Shown here: piece after piece, positions 11,398-22,609 of the stretch
Layout of the letters: every line of letters begins with the position of its first letter
Position numbering within the stretch: position 1 is the stretch's first letter
Assembly (NCBI GenBank): GCA_030374805.1
Contig: JARGSG010000209.1
Location: 372,001-436,000, forward strand
Length of the DNA: 64,000 nucleotides
Direction: 5' to 3'
Source: Gracilaria gracilis
Lineage: Eukaryota; Rhodophyta; Florideophyceae; Gracilariales; Gracilariaceae
Program-made: the position numbers and the translations under genes
The notes under the pieces: model-generated
Seen by the model: the letters and a program-made list of their open reading frames with translations, nothing else
The model's database searches: none
Told to the model about the DNA's origin: nothing

Positions 11398-11741
11398 CAA
11401 ATTTCATCTGTCACCTTCGTCAGTACCAAAGCAGTTGGGAGAGGCATAAAATAGCCAATGACTTGGTTTTTCACCATACACTGGGTTGTTTTGCCAAGAT
11501 TGGCAATCAGCACGTAAAACGGGTTATCGTGTTCCACTTGGACTACACCATTGGCAATGGCAAGAGTGTATTTATCATACAACGTCGGCAGTGGTCGAAC
11601 GATTCGTAAGCGGTATTGACGGGCATTAACCGGTACCCATACTTGAGACTCCGGGGGCACGCGAGTATCGGACGCAACACGAAGCTTCGTGGATTCCCCA
11701 GAATTCGGCGGTGCCTCCTGCGCTGCAGGGAGAGGTACGTC
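11398..11741 (-). mobile_element. Ty3/gypsy fragment: linker between protease and reverse transcriptase
   Basis: The minus strand encodes the conserved linker of chromovirus-like Gypsy Pol proteins: SQVWVPVNARQYRLRIVRP, then LAIANGVVQVEHDNPF and MVKNQVIGYF. It is preceded in frame by a Pro/Ala-rich stretch (VPLPAAQEAPP). It breaks off at about 11398 and the reverse transcriptase is missing. With the protease part at 23034-23640 it forms one element split by insertion of element B. The reading frames on the two sides differ by one base, which a later indel could explain. Confidence 0.78.
11734..11741. repeat. 8-bp target-site duplication, left copy
   Basis: AGGTACGT directly before element B; the right copy is ACGTACGT (23034-23041), 7 of 8 identical. 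Both flanks are gypsy sequence in the same orientation. Confidence 0.75.
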
Positions 11742-12006
11742 GGTGTTTTCGTAATGCTAGTTTAGTATGCTAGATCGCTAGTTATGAAAATGAAAGTCCG
11801 AAAAAACTAGCAATTTCGCAGATTGCGCTAGTTGGCAAGGCAAAAAAATTTTTTTTTGGAAATCGCATTTCCATGTGCCGCAGTTGAACTCCATTTTTTG
11901 AAGTTGTATGCTAGTTTGCAGTTCTTGCGCCACTGCCAGTTACCTCAAATTCGTCGCATTCGTCAAAATCACTCAAAAAATGTACTCTTGGGTCACCAGC
12001 GCTGGG
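11742..12006. repeat. Element B left terminal and subterminal repeats
   Basis: The terminus CGGTGTTTTCGTAATGCTAG is followed within 180 bp by CTAG-core motifs near 11757, 11769, 11778, 11806, 11829 and 11910, in both orientations. The arrangement mirrors the end of element A (7343-7605). Confidence 0.78.
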
Positions 12007-12961
12007 TTATTCCAACTCGGCATTGGGATCCTGAGTCTCAGTTTCCCTAAACGTGAAGTTAAAGAAGTCCAACGGACAACTCTCTCCATTCTGGTACACT
12101 CTCCTAGCTCCAAAGCTGCTCCCAACCCCTCCCAGTCTCTTCTCCTCCTGCTCCTCCAATATACGCTCCGCCGTCCTCGCAGCCGCCGCCGCACTCCCGA
12201 CACCCACCAACAGCACGCCACCCGGCAGCTGCGGCGGCACAAACACCTTCCCATCCTCGTCCGCCATCACCCCACCCTTTCTCCTCTTCTTCAGTCCACT
12301 CCCCACACCTTCTCCTCCCTTCTCTTCTCCCCCTTTACCCCACACTCCCCCACCCACCCCGAGAACCAGGCGTCACAGGCGACCCTTTACCTGCTCCCTT
12401 TCCCACCCCTACTCCCCCTCCCCTTACCATTTCCTTCAACTCCATCAGCAATTTGCACGCCTTCTCCACCTGTCCCACTTGCTCCTCCAACACTTCAACC
12501 CTACCCTTCAGCCCCATATTCTCCTTTCGCAGCTTCCCCATCTCCCTCCCCACGCACTCCAGCATCCCATTCACATGTCTCACAGCCCCCACCCCAGTCA
12601 ACTTCATCCTCTTCCGAATCGTCGAAATCAATTCCATCGGCACCCCAACCTCCGACACACTCAGCACCACCCCTCTCATGTCCGCCACCATCTCCGACAG
12701 CATGTCGTCAAAGTGCTCCTTCAAACTCCCCCAAAGCTTCCTCACCCGTTCCTCCATCTCCCCCATAAACCTTCTATCCGGTCCTCCTCCTCCATCCCCA
12801 CCCCCATCACCTCCACCGACTCCTTTATCCCCATTACAAACCGTTTGAATCACACAAACCCTTTCAGTACCTCCTCCCTCCTTCCGCGGCGGCATCTCTG
12901 ATACTTCCGTCCTATGCAGCAGAGCCATTAGCTCCTCGTCACCAACGTATCCATTCGACAT
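12007..12961 (-). pseudogene. Element-encoded coiled-coil protein, B copy (frameshifted)
   Basis: Homologous over its whole length to the intact 318-residue ORF of element A (6386-7342), starting at ATG 12961. The N-terminal Gly/Asp linker, coiled coil and C-terminal DEDGKVFVPPQLP block are all kept. A frame change near 12340-12357, in a C-rich stretch after SPVTPGSR, separates the coiled coil from the C-terminus. Amino-acid differences from the A copy are few, so the two elements are closely related. Confidence 0.75.
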
Positions 12962-13475
12962 CCCGAGAAAAGACGGCGTCCGGCGATAAACGACTTGAAC
13001 AGGCCTCAGAGACTTACAACAACTCTCGTCCTTGCCACCCCTGATCACAGCCGTTACACTCGTGGCCACACACCCCTCTACTTCGCAGGCCTATTTGTAT
13101 CACAATTTTCTATACCTCAATTTCCCGCCATTCCCCAAAATTCCATTTCTCCCAGATTTTCCATATTTTCGTGTTTTCCTTTCAGTACCATCCCACAAAA
13201 CCAATCCACAGCGCCCGTTCCTTAACTCCTTACCATTAAATCTTCCCTTTTATACTTCATTTCGACACATCTCTTTTCATAAACACATTCATCAGTCCTA
13301 ATCTCTTCATACCCACCTACCTCATTCTTTCAACTACTTAGTCATAAAAACTGTCTTTTCCTCTGGAACCACTTTAGTGGTGTATACATCGGCAACACCG
13401 TTCTTTACTTAAGCATCTTTCTATTCCTCTCCTGCAGCACAATATGTCTTCACAGCATCCAACAAACTACACATA
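12962..13475. promoter_or_regulatory. Divergent promoter region in element B
   Basis: 514-bp non-coding spacer matching 5872-6385 of element A in inverse orientation. It lies between the divergent coiled-coil and reductase-like genes. Confidence 0.5.
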
Positions 13476-14037
13476 ATGACCTCGCCTTCCTCTTCTCTCC
13501 GCTCCTCCCACACCCCAGCTATTGTTGTATGCAAAGGCCACATTGGGTCCATGCTTTACGACCACGGTACCTCTCAAGATACCATTCTTTCACTCCAAGA
13601 TTTCATGGCCGCACACAGCATTCCGCAAGGTCCCATTTCTTCTGCGGCAGGAGCAACTTGTTGGAAACAGTAATTCGCTCCCATCTCGCAGACAAGACTT
13701 GGTCTTCATTCAGAACGGTCACGTTCTTCCCATTCTTTCAAAACATGGTCTTCATCACACCACACGAGCAGTTCTTTACATCGCCGTACCCACTCTCGGT
13801 GCACCTCCACAGGATGGCGTCACCCCCCTTACTCCCAACGGCCTCACAACTGTCACCGGAAAATGGGCTTTCGCACTAGCTTAACGCTTCTTTAACGCAG
13901 GTCTCACTTGCAATACCGTTGACGAAGAAGCCTTCTCTTAATTTTACTACGAAAAGCTCGTCTGGATCTTTTCATTCAACACAGTTGGTTCCTTCCACGG
14001 CTTCATTACCATGCATGACGTGGCCACCCACTACAAT
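13476..14037 (+). pseudogene. Ketopantoate reductase-like gene, B copy, truncated
   Basis: Starts at ATG 13476, with VVCKGHIGSML as the degenerate Rossmann start. A one-base loss near 13640, relative to A, shifts the frame. TAA at 13882-13884 stands where A has CAA (Gln), and a second stop follows near 13938. Homology to A stops at about 14037, just after DVATHYN, so the last ~85 residues of the helical domain are gone. The methyltransferase frame follows at once, which marks this point as a rearrangement breakpoint inside the element. Confidence 0.6.
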
Positions 14038-15915
14038 ATGGGGAAACAAGGAGGGGATGGAGATGGCGGAAGTGGAATGGATGTAGTGGGTGAGAGTGGG
14101 AATGAAGATGTTGGGGAACAGTCGTTTGACGCTGACATACAGCCTCCTCCTGCCATTTCCTCGTTGGACGATAAAGTGGCATTTCAACATTGTGAAGTGG
14201 AGATGGAGAAATAATTTCGAATGTATAATTGCGGGTTCGAGGATATGGTGGAAACGGACGAGACTCTGCGAAACAACGGAGTCTCTCCATTGGGGAAAGT
14301 TCAACTGATTCTTATGGACCCACCATACAACATAAGGGCCGATAAGAACCGGGAAAACAGTTGGTACGATATGCTGAGCGCTGAGCGTATGAAGAAGGTG
14401 GCAAGGCTTATATCAAGGCTGGTACGTCCGAGGGGTCATTTCGTTATCTTCTGTGCATTGGAACAGTTGAACCAGTGCACGAGGGTGATTTTCTTTATTG
14501 GAGCAAAGGACGAGCAAGTGGTTCCGAGGTGATTGTTTGTTGTGGACCAGGTCCCAATTCATTTTATACGGTCGCAAGGCGACCCCATGCGAAACCCGGG
14601 ACGCAGGTTCTGCTCCTTGTTCCCTGCCATGGAGTATGCGATACATGGTGTTCGAAGTGGCCTCGCTTATGCACAGTAGCATGCGATGGTGATCTATGAG
14701 AAATTCAACTACGTGCAGTCGAGATATCCAGGGTACCACAGTGTTACTGACCAGGTACCGCCCATGTCCAATGGGGAGACTCTTCAATGGAAAAGAAATA
14801 AGGAGAGTGGGGGCTACATGTTACAAAAGGTGAGGTCGGAACAACCACCTCGCGCGTTGTTGAAGGAGCTGATCAGTAGATTTTTGCAGCCAGGTGATAA
14901 AGTGGTGGATTTGTTCGCGGGAACTTTCTCGAATGCCATGGCATGAATGGAGTTACAACTTCATTGGAAGTTTATTAATTGTGAGCCGGACCCTGACTGT
15001 TTTGCTCATGCTAGGCACGCGGCCATTGTTCAGTTCGCGATATGCATGCGCGGTAATGAGACGGATATTCAAATTACGCAGAAGGTCCGAAACTCCGTGA
15101 ATCGCGTGATGGACTTATTTTCCAAGTAGAACGCTCGTCGTTCACGATCATGGAAGGCTCCATCCGGCTTCCCACAGTATCAGAAGTTCCCACCATATAT
15201 TGTGGACTTCTTGGCATCGATGTGGCGGGAGGAGGGCATGGCCATGATCGGCAGGCGCAAAGCGCTGCATGAGTGGCCGAAAACGTTGCAAGGGAAGATG
15301 GGTCTCCTGGATTGGAACGCGATGTTGGCACTGGAGGCCATTATGTGTGGTTGTCGCATTGGGAAGTCGTCGATTCGTCACCATGACGCAGAAGTGGGAG
15401 TGTTTACCACGCGCCGTTTCATGTAGAACGAAGAGATATGTTTCTTTTACGGAACTCTAGTGCACCATGACTTAACGAAGAGAAAGGAGGTACACAAGAA
15501 GTATGGGTAAGGGTTGTTGGGAGCCACCGCCGCAAGTTTTCGAACTTATGCGATGAAGGTTAGCCTGCGAGGCGAGGTATTCCGGAAACTACCGGAAAGT
15601 AGACGAGAAGTACCTACAATCCCTGTATGGATTGTCTCCGCTCCATTTTCGTTGGGTGGAACAATTAACGACCCAAAATATATGGAAGGGAATAAAGATA
15701 GGGATGCAGTGGAGGATGGCTCGAAGCAGCGACGGACTGCCAATGTGGCGGTGAGTCGAACCCCAGGAACTGGGCGAACTCCACTTCAATTAAGGGAATA
15801 CCGAATGCTTGCCGTCCGGGCACTTTGGGTTGTAGAAGTGGGAGAAGAGTTGTTTGCAGATTATGGAATGGAGTACACATGGGGTACGTCTTCGAATCCT
15901 ATAGTAATCGAGTAG
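14038..15915 (+). pseudogene. DNA methyltransferase (DPPY, beta class) fused to SET domain
   Basis: A single frame runs from ATG 14038 to TAG 15913 and is interrupted only by in-frame stops at 14212, 14530, 14677, 14944, 15127, 15424 and 15508, with no frameshift seen. Residues that align across the stops show one protein of ~625 codons. Part one is an N6-adenine/N4-cytosine-type methyltransferase: catalytic motif ILMDPPYN (DPPY at 14317) precedes the AdoMet-binding motif VVDLFAGTFS (14908). This is the beta (permuted) order, usual in bacterial and phage enzymes. Part two (from ~15390) is a SET domain: VGVFTTRRFM, NEEICFFYG, a ..NDPKY.. segment, then VRALWVVEVGEELFADYGMEY. SET enzymes methylate protein lysines, often in histones. 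A fusion of DNA and protein methylation suggests chromatin marking by the element. The SET part may originally have been a separate protein. Confidence 0.78.
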
Positions 15916-16709
15916 AGCTCAATTGATTTATGACTTATAGAACCGAAAGGTGTACCATAGTTTGTGTAAAATCGAATTGTGTACATTTTATTACGCTTTC
16001 TCTCTAACTCTCGTGTTCCCCACGGGAGGACGAGAACTCCCCCAAGTGAGTGGGTGTCGTCACTTTTATCATCCAGTGACGTGAACAAAATGGGGATAGT
16101 ATTCGGGGGGTTGGTGGGTTGACGTTCAAGTACATAGAAAAGAAGACACGGAGTACATGTGATATCATGTGAAAGTGTAACAGTTTTTGGCAGTGAGGTT
16201 TCGCACAGGAAGGGAAGTTTCCGTCCCAATTTTCGGAAAGTGATTCCGAAAAGTACTAAAACGGTGCAATATTTCTACCGCACGTCGAGTAAAGGTGTGC
16301 GTTTCACGGGGGACCTGCGATCACGTCGAGCGGCGAACACCTCGAGCGGCGAGCGGCGACAACATCTAGAGCGCACCGCCGGGCGCATCGTCGTCGTCCG
16401 ATTCCATTTGGGGAATCGTAAAACGAGAAGTGCGAATGCGAATGCGAATGCGGAGGATGTAAGCGGGCGCGCGTCAAAAGGGCGAACGCGTGCAGAGGTG
16501 GTAGGTCGAAGTCGCGAGGATGGTTCGGGTAGTACTACGCGTGCGCCTCGAAGCGGAGATGTGTAAAATGGCGGGGGCGGTATTGGGCGTAGTTCGCGCG
16601 CTCCTCGAAGCGGATTACGTGGAACGGTAGGAAGAACACCGGGAGACGTGATCGAGGCCGACCTTTGAAGCAAACCGAGCGAATCGAGCGAACCGAGCGC
16701 ACCGAGAAA
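15916..16709. other. Spacer before the element B coiled-coil ORF
   Basis: 794 bp. It contains a short hexamer run (AATGCG x3 at ~16437-16454) and, at ~16670-16735, a CGAACCGAG-type repeat that runs into the next ORF. An open frame at 16159-16566 has biased composition and no recognisable domain. The stretch is probably the promoter and 5' leader of the next gene. Confidence 0.4.
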
Positions 16710-19113
16710 ATGGAGCGAACCGAGCGAACGGTAAGTGCTTTGGTAACACAGGCTACTCCGCTTCCACATGAGATGGGAAATGGAGGAGAGGAAAGCAGGG
16801 GAGGGATGGGAGGAAGGCAGGGGGATGATGCGCGGGGCGGTAGGGATAGAGGTGGGCGGCGAAGGGGCGATAACTCCACGCAAGTTGTAGAAGAAGGCGA
16901 GTGTGGAGATGTCATAGAGAAGGGGAGGGAGTGTCGCAGTGGGGGGGAGGGAAGGACGATAGCAAGAAGTACTAGTGGGATATTTAGCCGTGGTATTCGA
17001 GGGAAAGAGGGAGAGAGAGTGGATGGGGTTGGCGTTCGGGAGGGGAGGGGTCGCGAAAGAGAAGTAGGAGGAGGCGTTCAGGAGGCGAGGAACGAGGGCA
17101 TGGAGGTTGTGATTGATGTTAGGAGAAATCGAATGGTGGGCAGAGAAAGACCTGCTGGACTTCCACATACTGCGATGCGGGAGGAAGAGGAAGTGGGGGG
17201 TATGAGGCATATGAGGGAGCATGAAAACGCAGAAGACAGTGGAAGGCGAATTGAGCGTGTGGGCGATGGAATGGGGAGCCATGCCAATGTGTAGAGGGTC
17301 GAATGGCTCCGAGATAATTTTTCCGGGAGAGTTGTAGGACGTAGCAGTGGTGGATCAGTGATTGAAAATGTGAGAGACAATATACCAGTAGATGGGAGGG
17401 TATGCGAAGGAGAAGATGTCGTTGTCTGAAACAGGCATAGAACTGGAAAGACCCTGGTTGAAACCGCAGTGCGAACGCCTGAAGCAATACGTGTGAGGCA
17501 TAATGCAGTTAGGATTGAGGGCGATGTGCATGAGGCAGGAGTCGACGATTCCGGGGATCGTGGAGAGAGGAACAGAGCAAGGGAAATGGGAACTACAGGA
17601 ATAGCAGAAGGAGATGAAGAGAACTTACGCGTGTTGCCAAGGTCTGCACTGGTTGAGAGGGTGAATTCGTTGAAAGGAAAGCTGGTAAATATGAGGCAGG
17701 ATCACTATACCATGATGGTGAGTTTGAATCTCACGCAGAAAGAATTGGAACGGGTGAGGGAGGAGCTGAAGCAGCAAAATGTGTTGATTGAAAGTTTAAG
17801 GGAGGCTGTGAAGGGTAGGAAGCGAAGGGGGTGTGGAAAGGAAGTAAAGGGGCGTCGAAAACATGAAATAGAGGTGCCAGAATGTTTTTACGGATTTGCA
17901 AGGGCTTTCTATAAGATTCTCCACTATGCGAAGTTGGAGGCGTCAGAACTCTGTTTTGACACGGAGAACGTTGGTAGGAGCTGGAATAACGGGATTGAGA
18001 CGGTGGGAGAAAGTAGGAGGGCAGCATATTTGTGATTGGGGAGAAGGAGATGGTACCTCGGTGCCCGTATCATGTGGCATATGAGATGCGGGCGTATACG
18101 CCATCAACGGAGGGGGGAAGTGATGTGATGTTGAAGTATGTGGTGGAGACGGAAATAATGGGAGATAATTGGGAGACGATACGAGAAGCGGGAAGGAAAC
18201 AGGAGTGCGTGGATAATGTGAGTGCGGACTAGTTTCTGAGGCAGTGGATGAAGCAGACATTAGACATTAAGCGATGTGATTGGGGTGTGGAATCGGGCGG
18301 CTCGCGACGAGTTATTCTCCATCCTTGGATATGATTTGATTGCGAAACGTGCGAAACCTACTGAGGGGACTGAGCTATGGGAAGAGCTAAAGCAGCAGAT
18401 GGAGGAGGCACGCGAGAAGCTGATGGGAAGGGAGGAGGGCGGGGGGGAATGGGTTGTGTATGTGGAGAAAGAGCCGGTTCGAAGACCTTGCGTATTCCGG
18501 GTCTCGTGCGGTTGGGCCACCATGGGAGGTTGATGATGAAGATATGTACTTCAAGAATAAGATGGCGGTGGCAGTGTTGTAGGAGTATATGGGATACGCA
18601 GTGGAGAGGCAAAGTAACGGTGAGCGGCAGTACGTGGATGGGACCGTGATGCACCTTGCGAGACTTGACGCCTGGATTGCCTGTGTGGTGAAAACTATGA
18701 ACGAGGTTGTGGGACGTAGAGGGCAAAGACAGCTTTTGTTCTCTACTTTGTATGGGAATTATCTACCTGGGGCTGTGGAAGGAATACTGGAGGTAGCCTG
18801 GCAATCGCTACAGGAGGAGCATGCCCAGGAGTTTGAGAACGATGGGTTTGTGGATGGAGATCCGAGGTGTGTGTCGGGAAACTCTGGGAGAAATGCGACA
18901 GTTGGGCTGTGGGCACCATCGAGGGAGAAGATATACCTAGCTGTGAGGGAGGAATATTTTATGGAAAAACTAACACGGAGACTAGGTGCAGTTCTTGATT
19001 GTTGCATAGCGGCCTGTCGACCGGAGGACGCGAGTTTCGGGCGGTTGGTGGCACACCGGGCGGATCGCAGGGAAGGGACAGGGGTTGATGGTAGGGAAGA
19101 GGCGGGCTACTAA
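16710..19113 (+). pseudogene. Element B coiled-coil ORF of unknown function, broken
   Basis: ATG 16710 starts in a Thr-Glu-Arg repeat, followed by a long disordered Gly/Arg/Glu-rich region. In-frame stops lie at 17292 and near 17427. A clear coiled coil comes next (LVERVNSLKGKLVNM, then LTQKELERVREELKQQNVLI, ~17640-17800), a basic KGRKRR patch, and a folded-looking C-terminal part (CFYGFARAFYKILHYAKLEAS...; AVERQSNGERQYVDGTVMH...). Frame changes near 18030, 18260 and 18530 break the C-terminal half. No family is recognised. The size and DNA-binding look are comparable to second genes of CACTA-like elements. Confidence 0.55.
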
Positions 19114-19249
19114 CAGTAGAGTGAGGTGCAGTGAAGGGGGAAGGGGGGGAGGTATGTGTGGGATGGGGAAGAGATGCTTCTTCTTTCTCATGTCATGCGT
19201 ATCTTCACTCCTTTCAATTGAAAGGAAGCGGGTTGAAATTTTTATGAAG

Positions 19250-22200
19250 CTGAAGCTAACAGGGAATAGAGGCTACGTGTTGGATGGGAAATAAGGCTTG
19301 GCGGTGGGGTCTCGATAGAACCGATTGAGATAGAATCGGTGAAAGCGCCAGTTTAGACGAGAAGTGAAGGGAGGAGCGGGGTAGTTCTGGCGGAGAAAAT
19401 GAACGGAGCCGAGGAGGGAGAAAGAGGGGATGAGTCCATACCAAAGGGAAACGTTATCGGAAGTGGAGTGGGTAGAGATGGGAACTGGGTGGATGGTGTG
19501 GTTATGTTCATCGTCTGTTGCGCATCGGAGGCCAACTCAGTTGAGGGTGAGATCGACGTCGCCGCTGGGTGGGACGAGTTCCATGAACTGGACGAAGGCG
19601 GACTCCTTGGGAGAAGAAGTTGAAGAAAGAAGGGCGAAACGAAGAAGGGAGATGAGTTTGCAGACCCAGACGATGAATGTGGAGGGAGGGGGAGGTGGAG
19701 CCGGCAACGAGAACGTGGGAGAACTTTTGGGGACTTGGATGGACCGAAGGAGGGGGTGGCAAAAATTCGTTGAATGATGAAGACAGGAGGATCCTGGAGG
19801 GTGAGATCGTTTCGTTCTGTGATGTAGTTGTCGAGTGTTGGGATGTAACCGCCGACGACGTAAGCGGAGTTGACTTTGGTGAGTCGAGCCCGACGGAGGG
19901 CGGGGAAGTTGTCAGTGAGTTGTAGGACTTCGAGAGAGAGGGTGATAAAGGATGGGAGGGCGTCTCTTCCGAATTGTGCAAGAATGGATAGGGTATCCGA
20001 GGGGAAGAGGTCTTGAAGAGATTTGTGAGAGAGGTGAGGATTGGAGCGAATCAATTTGTGGGCAGTGATTAGGTCAGCGAAGGAGATGTGTTTGCCATCA
20101 CGGACGAAACCGGGTTCTTGGGATTGGAGGGGGGAAGCGAGGACAGGGGAGGAGCAGGTGATGGAAGGGTTTGTGGAGACGGGATTCCAGTCCCTGATCG
20201 TGTTGGAGCGGTGGATGGCACGAATGGTTTCTTGATGTGCGTTGGACCTGCGCTTTGAAATTTTGGAGTAGTGGGACTTGAAGAGGGTGGGCGTTCTCGA
20301 ATATGCCGGCATCATTGAAGTGGAGGCCTCCGAAGCGGCGAATTTCCTCGACAATGTGGTCGAGGAGGTGGAATTTGAGGGTTCCGAGGCTGGAAGTGTG
20401 GTGGGGGCCGAGGAAGAGTGCGGCTGTGCGCTTGAAGGAGCAGGTTTGGTTGTGGAGGTTGGTGAGGCGGGCGTCGGTCCACTCGGTGAAGGTGTTGTGT
20501 ATGGCATGAAGGCGAAGAGGAAATGTGAGTACTTGGAGAAGACGGAAGTGATCGGAACTGAATCGACTTCGTCACAGCATCGGTCGAAGAAGGCGCCGAT
20601 TAAGGGGAAGGCCATGTCGAGTGCGCGGTAGTCTTTGGCTTCGAGCATACCACGCAAGCCGTCGGGAGTGAAGACACCGTTGACAGTTTGACCGTTGTCG
20701 GAAGTGGAGAAGTCGATGTGGAGTCCGTTTGCGCGGGAGTGCTTTTCGATGGCGGAGAGGATGGTTTTTAAATGTTTGAGGATAGAAGTGCGGACGGAGT
20801 TGAAGGGACGACGGGAATTGGAGGAACGGGGGGTGGTGAAGAGTGCTTCTGAGTGGAGTCTCTCGATGGCGGCGAGCTTGATGAGCTTGGAGACGCCGAG
20901 ATGGAAGTTGTGGAGTGGTTCGAAGGTGAAGATGTTGTAAGGGGAGAGGAGTGGGGTGGTGTTGAGAAGCGGGTATGATTCGAAGAGGGAGGAGTACTTT
21001 GCGAGGGAGAGGGACTGGAGGGCTTCAAGGGCTTTTTCCTTTGTGTGGCGGGAGATTCTGGGCTTACGAGCAAAGAGAGCGTCTTGTGATTGTTTGGAGG
21101 AGATTGGAGTGTGATTTGCGTGCGGCGAGGGTTTGGTGCTGAGTTCGGGGGGAAGCGGATTGAATGTGTAAGGGCAGGTCTGTGCGGGAGACGGTGCATC
21201 TATGACAAGGGTGTTGGGGGCGGGTTCCGTGGGAGATGGCGAGGATGTCTTTTGCTTCAGGGATGTCGGCGCAGTAACTGGCTATGATTGGGTGACAGTG
21301 GCGGAGAACGCCATGGGCGTCACAGAAAAGGGAAGCCGTTGAGACCGGAGCAGAGAAGGGGGCCGAAGAGGTTGGAGATTGCGAGCTGAATGAGTTCCAT
21401 TTTGGTGTGGCGGGGGATGTGAGAGGAGGTTTGAGGGATGGAGTCATGTTCTTGGGTGGGGTTGGTTGGGAGGAATGAGGTTGGCAAGTATCCGAGAAAG
21501 GTGAGGTGTTCGGTGATGCACTTGTGACGGAAGGCATCGGAGATGTTGAGAAGGGTGATATGAAGGGGGTAGGAGGTGATGGAAGAGGATTTGAGAGAGG
21601 TGGAAGACTTGTCGGAGTAGATTTGGACCAAGCCGCTGAAGGAGTCGATACCGGTGGAGTCGGGGGTGTGCCAGATGCAGGAGTCGTTGGAGGAGTGCAT
21701 GATTGCGGCTTTGAGGGCGGGGACTGCTTGTTTTCCGAGGATGGGGGCCATGGAGTGGGCGAAAGCGGGAGAGCCGGAAGGGGTTGTGTGGGAGACGGGG
21801 TGGAAGAAGGTGTTGTCGAAGTGTGCGAGGGCGAGTTGTTGTTTGAGGACCTGGATGGGGTCCTTTTGGAAGATGGTGGTGGAGAAGAGCTGCTGTGGGT
21901 CGAAGAGGGTGGTGGGAACGAAGCCGATGTTGCTGACTCGGTGTTGCAAGAGGTCTGTTTGAAGTTTGAGACACAGGGAGGCGGAGGAGACGGCGTTGTG
22001 AAAGGCGGATTTGGAGAAGGCAGGGTCGTAGAGGAAGGAGATAAGTTCGTCAGCCTTTCGGAGGCCGAGGGAGGAGACGATGGAAGAAATGTAGAGGATC
22101 CTGCGTTCGAGGTGGGGGTTGTTGAGGAGGGGGAAGGAAGGGGGAGGAGGGAGAGGAGGGGAGGGGGAGATGGAGCAGACCGGGTTGGTGGCGATGTGGT

Positions 22201-22487
22201 AGGCGTCCTGGGTGTGGAGGGAGAGGGAGAGTTGCTGGTGGTGGTAGGAGTCCTCGTCTGCGATGGGGACGTTGTCAGAAGGGCGGTTTGTTGGAGAGGG
22301 AGGTGTATGGAGGTGGGGGGTAGACTTGTGACGCTTGATGCGTGGGGGGAGGTGGGGGAGGCCTCCGCCTGGGGCGGAGGAAACGCTTGTTTGGGTTGAG
22401 GCGATTGAGGCATCTCCTCTGGTGCCTTTGGATGGCGGGGATGGTGCGGGCGAAGAAGGAACAGCCTTCAAAGCAGCAGTTGGGCAT
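19250..22487 (-). pseudogene. Plavaka-type DDE transposase, frameshifted
   Basis: Start chosen at ATG 22487, which opens a C2H2-like N-terminus (MPNCCFEGC...RTIPAIQRHQRRC) as found on Plavaka transposases. After a Pro-rich linker come blocks typical of the family: FDNTFFHP, LVQIYSDKSSTS followed by YPLHITLLNI, then DAHGVLRHCHPIIASYCADIPEAK with a Cys-His cluster (HPCHRC), then FTFEPLHNFHLGVSKLIK, then (another frame) KFHLLDHIVEEIRRFGG and a FENAH motif, YSKISKRRS, and a C-terminal FVQFMELVPPSGDVDLTLNW. At least four frame changes occur (near 22390, 21330, 21060 and 20530-20290). The enzyme would cut and join the element ends. The family call is strong; the exact C-terminus is uncertain. Confidence 0.8.
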
Positions 22488-22609
22488 GGCGAGGAAGGTT
22501 GGGAGGGTTTTGGAGAGGATTGGGGGTACGTAGCGGGGAGCGTAATATGGCGCACGGACGGTGGTACAGAGTGGTGGGGATGATTGCACGTGATTCGAAG
22601 GCGTTTCAT

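Noticed and set aside
12053..12901. Long Pro/Ser/His-rich plus-strand frames opposite the element B coiled-coil ORF
   Set aside because: They are antisense shadows of the Gly/Glu/Lys-rich coding strand; the minus strand is conserved with element A.
979..15915. Stop-codon reassignment or programmed readthrough in the giant elements
   Set aside because: All three stop codons occur inside frames, homologous A/B positions show Gln codons in the sister copy, and host genes in the window end normally on these stops.
16730..16760. Possible intron GTAAGT...ACAG of 21 bp at ~16733
   Set aside because: Too short for splicing, and the frame is open through it.
16275..17282. 335-codon minus-strand frame rich in Ser/Pro
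   Set aside because: Antisense to the Glu/Arg-repeat coiled-coil ORF; looks like a composition effect.
21506..22399. 297-codon Gly/Glu/Val-rich plus-strand frame
   Set aside because: Shadow of the transposase gene on the minus strand; no domain, biased composition.
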